Both the position numbers and the translations under genes were made by a program. Source: Rathayibacter iranicus NCPPB 2253 = VKM Ac-1602 (GTDB taxonomy: Bacteria > Actinomycetota > Actinomycetes > Actinomycetales > Microbacteriaceae). From it: 64,000 bases of DNA. Location: NCBI RefSeq assembly GCF_003149025.1, contig NZ_QGDV01000003.1:186001-250000 (forward strand), read 5' to 3'. The notes below the pieces were generated by a model. That model did not search any database, had not been told where the DNA came from, and saw nothing but the letters and a program-made list of their open reading frames with translations. This document shows, one piece after another, positions 34,918 through 43,700 of the stretch (positions within the stretch are counted from its first letter, which is position 1; each line of letters begins with the position of its first letter).

Positions 34918-35334
34918 ATGGCAATTGAGAGTCATACTAGGCGGATACTCTGGTCGCTTGGAACGGTAGTGGCGATTGGCGTGGTTGCTCTGGGATCTGT
35001 ACTTCTCTTCCTTGTGCAACAAGATGATACGAAAGGCACAGTTCCTCCCCAAGGTTCAGGGCAATCGGCAGCAGAACTGCTAATGATTGATCTGGCTAAG
35101 AGCGATGTGACTTCTGCTCTGACTGATTCGTTTCCACGGTCAGATGCAAGTCTAGTATCGAAAACCGCCGACAAATGCTCTTCCCTAGTTTTGGCTGGTG
35201 CGAGACTTTCCGTAGTCGATGACGCAATCCCATCGCCGATCGTTGCAAAGATCGCTGATTCAGCGGCGGGGCAGTGCACCGTCCGCCTCGCGTGGATAGA
35301 TAAGGATGAGTGGAAAATCGTTACAGTAGATTGA
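34918..35334 (+). CDS. Hypothetical membrane-anchored extracytoplasmic protein
   Basis: A 138-residue protein with one N-terminal membrane segment (ILWSLGTVVAIGVVALGSV, about 10-32). A soluble part of about 105 residues faces outward and has two Cys (ADKCSSLVLAGARLS and GQCTVRLAWIDKDEWK), which could form a disulfide. It starts 24 bases after the broken amidase, with AGGAAG before the ATG, so both were once one operon and this may be the amidase's partner or inhibitor. The family is not recognised. Composition is AT-rich relative to the chromosome. Confidence 0.65.
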   Translation: MAIESHTRRILWSLGTVVAIGVVALGSVLLFLVQQDDTKGTVPPQGSGQSAAELLMIDLAKSDVTSALTDSFPRSDASLVSKTADKCSSLVLAGARLSVVDDAIPSPIVAKIADSAAGQCTVRLAWIDKDEWKIVTVD

Positions 35335-35416
35335 CGACGTCTTATGATAGATAGAGGGTCGGGAAATATTCTCGACCCTCTATCTATTGTAGATTCTTGC
35401 GTAGGGGGCGCGGCTG

Positions 35417-36123
35417 ATGAAGCGCGTCCTGTGCGCTCTACTCCAACGCCTGCATCGCTGCGTGGCGTCAGGACTGCTTGGCGTGCGCTCGATTCGAGGT
35501 CTGCTGGCGTGCTGCTACCTCGGCAGCGCGGTCGAGCAGGCGCTTCGTGGGGCAGTGCTACGCCAACTCTGGGCGGAGCCCGACTTCTTCGTTCGCGAGA
35601 CTCTCACCGGGCGGCAGTCCGCTCCGGCACTGCGGCGGTGCCGCTGGTCCTCGAGGTGCTCGCTCACAGCCCCAACGCGGTGACGCGAGTGCAGGAGCTG
35701 CACGTCTTGAGCAAGATCGCCTATCCGAGCACTGTCGATGACATCGTCCCCCTGATAGACGACGCCGATCACGCGGTCGCGGCGAAAGCCCGGTGGGCTT
35801 TGTCGCGGATCGGGGACCAGTGCGCTGTGCCGTTGCTGACGGCCTAGCTTGGCGCTGGCGACGCGGAAGCGCAGAATGCTCTGACTGATGTGGTGGCCGC
35901 TTTCGGGGCGGTAGTGGTTGCGGACCTAATCGACGCCTTGAGTCACGACGAGGCAGCTGTCCGCAAGTATGCAGCAGAAGTGCTCGGTTACTTCGGAAGT
36001 CCAGACGCAGAGTTCGCAGTGCTTGCTCTTGGCCTGGCTGTTGAGGATCCGGACGCCGAGGTGGCCATTTCCACGCTGGTGGCGGTGGGCGCCCTCTCCG
36101 GCAGTGAAGGACACCAATTTTAG
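35417..36123 (+). pseudogene. HEAT-repeat (PBS-lyase-like) protein, frameshifted and nonsense-mutated
   Basis: Helical repeats of the HEAT/PBS-lyase type are spread over two frames. Frame one (from 35417) holds LWAEPDFFVRETLTG. After a shift near 35620-35640, frame two reads VPLVLEVLAHSPNAVTRVQ, DDADHAVAAKARWALSRIGD and VPLLTA, stops at TAG 35845-35847, then continues in the same frame with VVVADLIDALSHDEAAVRKYAAEVLG to 36123, broken only by normal spacing. Related actinobacterial proteins are about 220-230 residues of the same repeats. At least one frameshift and one stop make it a pseudogene. Confidence 0.75.
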
Positions 36124-36372
36124 TCAACCTTCGTAGGGATCAGCACACTTCAGTCGGAACCGTTCCACTGCACGGAAATGACGGAGGTATCCACTGAGGT
36201 CGCGAAGCCCTCGCGCGGTCGGGCGTCGACGTCTCGCCCCGCGGCCGAGGACCCGCTTCAAGCCCCCAACTCGCCACTTCCCTTCGGATCGCGCCACCCT
36301 CTGTATAGGATTGCGCGACGCCCGCGGCCGATCCCGGGTTCGCACGACTGACGCCTCAACATCGGGAGACGG

Positions 36373-37692
36373 ATGCGCCGCACGGGCCCCTCGACACTGA
36401 CTCGCGACTCCGCACGCACTCCGCACCCGTTCGTGCGACACGGCCGCCAGAAGCAGCACTCGCTCGCGCGCACGCTAGTGAAGGGCGCCGTCATGGTCGG
36501 AGGAGTCGGCGTCGTCGCCTCCGTGGCGGTCGTCGCGATTGCCGCGACCCTGGTCGTCCAATCGGCCCAACCGTCGGTTGACCTGCACCCGGGCGCCGCG
36601 GGCTCAGGTGTGCAGGCCGGCGCGGCGCCCGAGATCGGCGCCCTCGAAGGAGGCTTCAACGTCCTCGTCGTCGGCAGCGACTCCCGGAAGGGGCAGGGCG
36701 ACGCCTACGGTGATCCCGACCAGGAGACGAGCGTCCTCAACGACGTGAACATGCTGATGCACGTCTCGGCCGACCACAGCAACGCGACGGTGGTCAGTTT
36801 CCCGCGCGATATGTACGTCGACATCCCCTCCTGCGTAAATGCCGTGACCGGTGAGACCATCCCGGCCCGGCCGGACATGAAGATCAACGAGGCGATGGGG
36901 AGCGATGTCAGCCTCGGCTGCGTCGCGGGAGTCGTCGAGGACCTGATGGGAGTCCGCGTCGATTACGGCGCGGTCGTGCAGTTCAATGGCGTGATCGAGA
37001 TGTCGAACGCGATCGGTGGAGTCGACGTCTGCGTCGCGACCGAGATCGCCGACCCCTACACCAACACCTACCTCGAGCCGGGCGTGCACTCCCTTGAGGG
37101 CATGGCCGCGTTGCAGTTCCTCCGCAGCCGCCACGGCATCGGCGACGGTAGCGACCTCACCCGGATCAGCAACCAGCAGGTGTTCCTCTCCTCCCTCGTG
37201 CGAGAGATCAAGAGCGCCGACACGCTGCTGAACCCGGTCGCCCTCTACGGCCTCGCCAAGGCGGCGCTGGGGAATATGACGCTCTCGACCGAGCTGAACA
37301 ACGTCAACACGATGGTGCAGATGGGTCTCGCCCTGAAAGACGTCGATCTCGCGAACGTTGTCTTCGCGCAGTATCCGACCGGTCCGACGGGAAGCGGCGT
37401 CATGCCCGACCGTGCCGCGGGCGACGTCCTTGCTACCGCGCTCCAGACCGACCAGACCATTGCTCTGACCGGCGGCACGGGCGCCGGAGCGAAGACGGAG
37501 GGCGAGACACCGGCTCCGTCCGATCCTTCTGCTCCCGCCGGCTCGGCGAGCACCGACCCGCTCGCGACGGCGCAGGCGACGCCCGGCACTTCCGCATCCG
37601 CCGCCGAGGACGAATCTAAGGTTGCCCTGCCACAATCGGTGACCGGCCAGAGCGCCGACCAGCAGACCTGCTCGGTCGGGTTCTTCGGCTGA
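36373..37692 (+). CDS. LytR-CpsA-Psr (LCP) family cell-wall glycopolymer transferase, copy 1
   Basis: A 439-residue membrane enzyme of the LCP family, which moves lipid-linked wall polymers (teichoic-acid-like or arabinogalactan-like) onto peptidoglycan. A cytoplasmic Arg/His-rich head precedes one membrane segment (about 42-62, VMVGGVGVVASVAVVAIAA). The LCP domain (about 92-330) has VVGSDSRKG, DVNMLMHVS, VVSFPRDMYVDIPS and FLRSRHGIGDGSDLTRISNQQ, split by normal spacing. A Ser/Ala/Thr-rich tail ends with two Cys-region residues (QQTCSVGFFG). The start has GGGAGA upstream. It is followed after 92 bases by a close paralogue. Confidence 0.92.
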   Translation: MRRTGPSTLTRDSARTPHPFVRHGRQKQHSLARTLVKGAVMVGGVGVVASVAVVAIAATLVVQSAQPSVDLHPGAAGSGVQAGAAPEIGALEGGFNVLVVGSDSRKGQGDAYGDPDQETSVLNDVNMLMHVSADHSNATVVSFPRDMYVDIPSCVNAVTGETIPARPDMKINEAMGSDVSLGCVAGVVEDLMGVRVDYGAVVQFNGVIEMSNAIGGVDVCVATEIADPYTNTYLEPGVHSLEGMAALQFLRSRHGIGDGSDLTRISNQQVFLSSLVREIKSADTLLNPVALYGLAKAALGNMTLSTELNNVNTMVQMGLALKDVDLANVVFAQYPTGPTGSGVMPDRAAGDVLATALQTDQTIALTGGTGAGAKTEGETPAPSDPSAPAGSASTDPLATAQATPGTSASAAEDESKVALPQSVTGQSADQQTCSVGFFG

Positions 37693-37784
37693 GTCGAGGG
37701 CGGGCGCGCACTGCGGGTGCGTACCTCCTCGCACGCTGACTCCGGGACGACCCGCGCCCCGCAGCCGAGAGAGAGTACGACCCG

Positions 37785-39002
37785 ATGAGAGAACGCGCCC
37801 CCGGCAGGACCACCGCAGCACGGCACGGCCGCCTGCGACGTCAGAGCGGGCTGCGCTTCCTCGCGCAGGTCCTCGCGGCCTGTGTTGGAGTCGGAGTGGT
37901 GAGTACCGTCTGCATCGTCGCTATCGCGGTCTCGATGATCGCGGGTGGCGCGCGGGACGCCGTCGATCTCGGCAGTGGGCCGGCTCCCGAAATCAGTGCG
38001 ATCGAGGGCGGGGTCAACATTCTGCTCGCCGGTAGCGACAGCGCGGAGGGATCGGCCGCGGGCGCGTTCGGGGAGCGTTCCGAGAACCTCAACGACGTCA
38101 CGATGCTGATGCACATCTCGGACGATCACTCGACAGTCGAAGTCGTTAGCTTTCCGCGCGACCTCTACGTGCCGATCCCCTCGTGCACGAACCCGGCCAC
38201 GGGCGCTGTCTCCTCGGCGGTCGACTCCGCCAAAATCAACACCTCGCTCGAGGCCGGAGGATTGGCCTGCACCGTGAAGACGGTGGAGCAGCTCACCGGG
38301 CTGCAGATCCCCTATGCCGCACTGATCCAGTTCGAGGGCGTCATCGAGATGTCGAATGCGGTCGGCGGAGTCGATGTCTGCGTCGCCTCGCCGATCCAGG
38401 ACGAATACACGGGGCTGAACCTCGGCGCCGGGACCCACACGCTGGTGGGAGCCGAGGCGCTGGCCTTCCTGCGCACCCGGCACGGAGTCGGCGATGGCAG
38501 TGACCTGACGCGCATCTCGAGCCAGCAGGTCTACCTCTCGTCGCTCGTGCGAAAGGTGAAGAGCGCGTCGACGCTCTCGAATCCGGTCAACCTCTACGGA
38601 CTGGCGAGGGCGGCGGTCTCGAACATGCAGCTCTCGACGTCACTCGAGAACATCAACACGCTTGTCTCGATCGGGCTCGCCGTGAAGGACGTCGACCTCG
38701 CCAAGGTTGTCTTCGTGCAGTACCCGACATTCATCGAGGGCAATGGCGTGTATCCCAGCAAAGAGGCGGCGTCGGCACTGAACGCCGCGCTGCTCGCCGA
38801 CCAGCCGATTACGCTGACCGGCACGACGGGCGGAGGAGCGCAGGCGCCGGGTGCCACTCCGGCTCCGACCGCCGCGGCTTCTGCGGATCCTGCCCCCGCT
38901 GCGCCGACGACGCAGGGCCCGGTGACTCTTCCGACTGACGTCTCGGGCCAGACTGCTCAGCAGCAGACGTGCACGGTCGGTCGCCCGCTCTCGGACCAGT
39001 AG
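37785..39002 (+). CDS. LytR-CpsA-Psr (LCP) family cell-wall glycopolymer transferase, copy 2
   Basis: A 405-residue paralogue of the preceding gene with the same layout: short basic head, one membrane helix (about 34-54), LCP domain and a Pro/Ala-rich tail ending QQQTCTVGRPLSDQ. The domain shows LLAGSDSAEG, DVTMLMHIS, VVSFPRDLYVPIPS and FLRTRHGVGDGSDLTRISSQQ. The SDSR arginine of copy 1 is replaced (SDSAEG), one of the clearer differences between the copies. Same orientation and spacing suggest a recent tandem duplication and shared transcription. Confidence 0.92.
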   Translation: MRERAPGRTTAARHGRLRRQSGLRFLAQVLAACVGVGVVSTVCIVAIAVSMIAGGARDAVDLGSGPAPEISAIEGGVNILLAGSDSAEGSAAGAFGERSENLNDVTMLMHISDDHSTVEVVSFPRDLYVPIPSCTNPATGAVSSAVDSAKINTSLEAGGLACTVKTVEQLTGLQIPYAALIQFEGVIEMSNAVGGVDVCVASPIQDEYTGLNLGAGTHTLVGAEALAFLRTRHGVGDGSDLTRISSQQVYLSSLVRKVKSASTLSNPVNLYGLARAAVSNMQLSTSLENINTLVSIGLAVKDVDLAKVVFVQYPTFIEGNGVYPSKEAASALNAALLADQPITLTGTTGGGAQAPGATPAPTAAASADPAPAAPTTQGPVTLPTDVSGQTAQQQTCTVGRPLSDQ

Positions 39003-39179
39003 GGTGGCGGCGCACCGCTGTCGGCGCACCGCGACGGTCCGCTGGTGCGAAGACACCGTCGCCGCCGGGCCGTCTCGGTTGGCCTCGCGGTGTCGGACCG
39101 CTGCTGCCGAACGCCGGTGTCGCAGGCGTCGCGTACGTGCGGTTATGATGGTCGTCGTGCGTCCGCCAGCGGGCGCTCA

Positions 39180-39270
39180 GGAGTCGTCGCATAGTCCGGC
39201 CGAGTGCACCACCCTGCTAAGGTGGAGAACCCTTTATTGGGTTCCGTGGGTTCAAATCCCACCGACTCCG
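39180..39270 (+). tRNA. tRNA-Ser (anticodon GCU)
   Basis: The acceptor stem GGAGTCG (39180-39186) pairs with CGACTCC (39263-39269), discriminator G at 39270. The anticodon loop CTGCTAA gives GCT. A long variable arm (GAGAACCCTTTATTGGGTTC region) and the T-arm GTGGGTTCAAATCCCAC confirm class II tRNA-Ser. CCA is not fully encoded (CAC follows). This is the second tRNA-Ser of the window. Confidence 0.96.
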
Positions 39271-39385
39271 CACTTCCCGAATGCCCCGCTCCGGCGGGGC
39301 ATTCGCCGTTTTTGAGCGTGTCGCCTGGGGGCCGCACGACCTCGCGGTCGGGCCTGGCGTCGGATGGACCGGCTACCCTAATCGA

Positions 39386-39895
39386 ATGCCCAGCCCGATC
39401 CTCGACACCCTGTCCGCACCTCCCGCGCGGAGGGACGTCGCCTCGATCCGCGGCGCGCTCGCGGAGGTCGCGATCGGTGACTCCGTCCGCGTCCTCGTCC
39501 GCTCGCCGCGCTACGGTCTCTACGGCATTGAGGGTGTCGTCAGGCAGGCGGTTGGCGGCGAACTTGTTGTCGCTGACGTGTTCCTCGGCACCGGCACCGA
39601 GATTCAGAGCATCGCTCTTGCGCCGGTTGCCGACGAGGTGGGCGGAGAACGCTCGGTCGAGGGGCTGCAGCACGGGGACTTCGTGCGGGTCGCCTTCTCC
39701 ACTCCCGCGCTCGGCTCTTTCACGATCACCGGTCCGCTGACGGCCGGTGGTCGCGATCCGCTCCTTCTCGTGGGCAGCTGGATCGTCGCCGATGGCTCAG
39801 ACGTTGGGCGCCATGTCGACCGCATCGAGCGTGTAACCGCATCGAGGATTCACGAGAAGCACGTCCCTGGGCACCGGTCGGCGGTCGAGGAGTAG
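39386..39895 (+). CDS. Hypothetical protein, conserved-looking, 169 residues
   Basis: A soluble protein without signal peptide, rich in beta strand. AIGDSVRVLVRSPRYGLYGIEG and GGELVVADVFLGTG suggest a small barrel, and LQHGDFVRVAFSTPALGSFTITG a second. The duplicated pattern hints at two similar halves. The start is the ATG at 39386 (MPSPILDTL). It converges with nei. No function can be assigned. Confidence 0.7.
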   Translation: MPSPILDTLSAPPARRDVASIRGALAEVAIGDSVRVLVRSPRYGLYGIEGVVRQAVGGELVVADVFLGTGTEIQSIALAPVADEVGGERSVEGLQHGDFVRVAFSTPALGSFTITGPLTAGGRDPLLLVGSWIVADGSDVGRHVDRIERVTASRIHEKHVPGHRSAVEE

Positions 39896-39927
39896 CCGCC
39901 GTCAGCTTTGGTGGTTCTGGTGCTCGG

Positions 39928-40719
39928 TCAGCTCTGACAGTGCGGGCACCAGTACGTGACTCGCAGCTGTAGCTCGTCGTCGCCGAGTTCGCCGCGCTCG
40001 ATCGGGGTGCCGCACCGACGGCACGGCTTTCGGTCGCGCCCGTACGCCCAGAGCTGCTGACCGGGGCGCAGGTTACCGGTGGTGGTGCGCTCGATGCGCT
40101 CGCGGTTGACCGTGATGAGGCGTTTCGCGAGCGCGATGGTGCGCACGAGGTCGCCGCTGTCGCCGACCGGGCGAGTGGGGAGAACGCCACGAAGGAAGCA
40201 GAGTTCGGCGCGGTAGACGTTGCCGAGTCCGGCCATGATCCGCTGGTCGAGCAGGGCCAGTCCGATCGGGCGATCGCGGTCGGCGGAGAGACGGCGCAGC
40301 GCCTCATCGGGGTCCCAGTCCGGGCCGAGCAGGTCGGGGCCGAGGTAGCCGACGACGTCGTCCTCCGCTGAGCGCGGCACGATCTCGAGCAGACCGAGCT
40401 CGAAGCCCACGGCTTGCCAGCGCTCGGTCTCGAGGATGATCCGCGCCTGGAACGCCGGCCGATGCCATTTCGGCTGCCGGTCGTCGCTCCGCGCATAGAG
40501 GTGCCAGCTGCCCTCCATCTTGAGGTGGGAGTGGATCAGCGCGTCACCCACCCGCATCAGCAGATGCTTGCCGCGGGGGATGACCTCGTGGATCGTCTCG
40601 CCGGAGAGATTGATGGTCGCGTACTTCGGTACGCGGACGTCGCAGCGGGTCAGCACATGGCCATCGAGCGCTTCGGCGAGGTTGCGGGCGGAGCGGTAAA
40701 CGGTGTCACCCTCGGGCAC
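39928..40719 (-). CDS. nei: Fpg/Nei-family DNA glycosylase/AP lyase (endonuclease VIII type)
   Basis: A 263-residue base-excision repair enzyme for oxidised bases. It begins with PEGDT, the catalytic proline-glutamate of Nei-type enzymes (Fpg has PELPE). The helix-two-turn-helix IMAGLGNVYRAE is complete, and the C-terminal zinc finger has CRRCGTPIE and YWCPHCQS with all four Cys. It is 18 bases downstream of the Lhr helicase on the same strand. The nei-lhr pairing recurs in actinobacteria, so both probably serve one DNA-repair process. Confidence 0.94.
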   Translation of the reverse strand: MPEGDTVYRSARNLAEALDGHVLTRCDVRVPKYATINLSGETIHEVIPRGKHLLMRVGDALIHSHLKMEGSWHLYARSDDRQPKWHRPAFQARIILETERWQAVGFELGLLEIVPRSAEDDVVGYLGPDLLGPDWDPDEALRRLSADRDRPIGLALLDQRIMAGLGNVYRAELCFLRGVLPTRPVGDSGDLVRTIALAKRLITVNRERIERTTTGNLRPGQQLWAYGRDRKPCRRCGTPIERGELGDDELQLRVTYWCPHCQS

Positions 40720-40737
40720 GGCTGCCCCTTCCTGCGC

Positions 40738-43700
40738 TCACGAGCGCATCCTCAGGCCGCGGGGGTTGGCGACGAAACCCGCGGCGACGAGCGCGTCGCC
40801 GAAGGGCGTACCTAGTGCGAAGACACCGTCGATCTTCTCGACGGTGAGTTTGTCCACTCCCCGGGAGCGCACGAGCTGCGAGAGCGCTCCGGCGGCGTCG
40901 GCCAAGACGGCCTGGTCGTCGCTGAAGGTGAGCGCGGTCTTCCCGCCGCGCTCGAGGTACACCGCGAGCGCGCCATCGACCACGGCGACGAGGGCGCCCG
41001 CTTTGCGGCCAGGACGGTGGCCCTCGCTCTGCGGCCACGGGAGCGCTGCTCCGAAGGGGTTGGCCGGGTCTGTCGCGGCCAGCGCGAGGACCGGCCATGG
41101 TCGCTCCTGGGCCTCGTCCTGCGGCGCGAAGGTGCGGAGGCGGTCGACGCTGCCAGCGGTGCCGAACTGGGCCGCGCCGAGCTTCTCGATGAAGTAGCCG
41201 CGGCGAGCCCGGCCCTGCTGCTCGAAGCCGCTCAGCACCTTGTAGGCGAGCGCGAAGCCGCCAAGAACCCCCTCGGCCTGCACGGAGCCGCGAGTCACGA
41301 TGCCGTAGCGCTCGAGCAGGGTTTCGCCGAGCGCGTGCCCGCGGACCGTCGCGTCGGACTCGGCCAAGGGCACGATCGACCAGCGACCGCCCGCAGTTGG
41401 GGGACCGACCCGGGTGGCCATGGTGGGGCGCACGGTCATCCGGCCTCGGGGGGCGCGAGCCCGGGCAGGTGCGCGCGGCTGCCGATGCGCACCCCCGGTC
41501 GATCCGACGAGCGTGCGCAACGGCGCGAGCGTGTCGTTGGTGACCAGCCCAGCCCATACCAGCTCCCAGAGGGCCTGGACGAGGCCGGCGTCGTCAGTTG
41601 AGCCCACCGCGTCCGAGAGCTGGCGGAAGAAGTAGCCGCCACCGGAGCCGAGTACGCCGACGATCTCCTGCTGCAGATCGCCGAGCGGCACAGTCTCGGC
41701 GGCGGGGACAGGCAGGGTCAGGCCGGCGGTATCGGCGAGGTGCAGGCTCACCCAGCCGTCGTTGCCGGGGAGGGTGCCAGCGCCGGCCCAGAGCACCTCG
41801 CCAGTGGCGGTCAGCTCATCGAGCATGGCGGGAGAGTAGTCACGTACCCGCGCGGGTAAAATCAACGACTCCCAGGCCGAGGCGGGGATCGGTGCGCCAG
41901 CGAGCTGGTCGATGACGGACGCGACGCCGTCGACTCCGCGCAGCGAGCCTCCGACGTGCTGCCAGGCGGGGAGGAAGCGGCCGTACACGGCGGCATCGAC
42001 CGGCTCGACCTCTTTGCGGAGCGCGGCGAGCGATCGGCTGCGCAGGCGCCGCAGCACCTCAGCGTCACACCACTCCGTGCCGGTGCCGTTCGGCCTGAAT
42101 TCACCCTCCGAGACGCGGCGCTCCCCGGCGAGCCGGCGCAGGGTATCGGTGACGACCGCGACGCCGAGGCCCAGCCGCGCGGCGACTGCGGCAGCGGTGA
42201 ACGGGCCGTGGGTGCGGGCGTAGCGGGCCGCGAGATCGCCGAGCGGATCACGGACCGGGTCGATGAAGGCGACGGGCACACCGATCGGGAGGGGCACGCC
42301 GAGTGCATCGCGCAAGCGCGAGGCGTCCTCCATCGCGGCGTAGCGCTGCTCGCCGCCGAGGCCGACCGGCAGCACGCGCTTGGCGCGCACGAGTGCGGCG
42401 ACCTGCGTCTCCAGGACTTCGCGGTCGATCGGCGCGGCCTTCGCGACGTCGGCGGAGGTGACCGACTCGTCGACCAGCCGCTCGCCGAGTTCGTCGATGG
42501 TCAGGGGTCCGAGCAGGCGGAGGAGATCGGCGGCCCCTTCGAGGCCGCGCAATCGGCGTTCCGGCTCGACGCGCTGCAACTCCCGCTCGATCTGCGCGAG
42601 GACGAGCGGATCAAGCAGCTCGCGCAGTTCGGCGCGGCCGAGGAGTTCACCCAACAGGGTGGCGTCGACCGAGAGCGCGGCGGCGCGGCGCTCGGCCAGC
42701 GGGCTGTCACCCTCGTACATGAAGGCGGCGACATAGCCGAACAGCATCGAGCGGGCGAACGGGCTGGCGGTTGGAGTCTCGACCTCGAGAATTCGCAGCT
42801 CGCGGCCGTCGAGACGTGCCGCGAGGCGCAGCAGCGCGGGCAGGTCATAGACATCCTGGAGACACTCGCGCACGGTCTCGAGGATGATCGGGAAGGTCGG
42901 GTAGGTGCGCGCGACGTCGAGAAGCTGCGCCGCGCGCTGACGCTGCTGCCAGAGCGGGGAGCGCTTGCCGGGGTTGTAGCGGGGGAGCAGCAGTGCTCGG
43001 GCCGCGCACTCGCGGAAACGGGCGGCGAAGAGCGCCGAACCACCGACCTCGCTGGTCACCAGCTGCTCCAGCTCCTCGCGCTCGAACAGGAACAGCTCGG
43101 CGCCGGGCGGCTCGGATTCTGTGTCGGGGATCCGCACGACGATGCCGTCATCGCCGGCCATCGCCGCTCCGTCGACCCCGTGTCGCTCGCGGACGCGGGC
43201 ACCGATGGCGAGTGCCCACGGCGAGTGCACCTGCATGCCGTAGGGCGAGTGCAGGATGAGCCGCCAGTCGCCCAGCTCATCACGGAAGCGCTCGAGCACA
43301 AGGGTGCGGTCGTCAGGGATCTGCCCGGTCGCGAGTCGCTGCTCGTCGAGGAAGGAGAGCAGGTTGTTCGTCGCGAACTCGTCGAGACCTGCCGCGATGC
43401 AGCGCTCGCGGGCCGTCTCCGGCGCTGATCCGCCGACCTCCCGGGTGAAGGCTCCGATTGCCTCGCCGAGTTCGGCAGGGCGGCCCTGCGAATCGCCCTT
43501 CCAGAAGGGGAGGCGCCCCGGCTCGCCGAATGCGGGCGTCACGATCACGCGGTCGTACGTGATCTCTTGAATCCGCCAGCTCGTCGCTCCGAGCGCAAAG
43601 ACGTCGCCTACGCGCGACTCGTACACCATCTCCTCGTCGAGTTCGCCCACCCGGTTGCCGGTGGAGCCCGGCTCGCCGACCATGAATACGCCGAAGAGCC

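Noticed and set aside
32670-36123. Intact integrative element at tRNA-Ser
   Set aside because: No integrase gene and no convincing second copy of the tRNA 3' end were found, so only an island with IS debris is claimed.
36124-36372. Reverse-strand open frame upstream of the first LCP gene
   Set aside because: No start signal, no recognisable domain, and it runs into the LCP coding region on the opposite strand.
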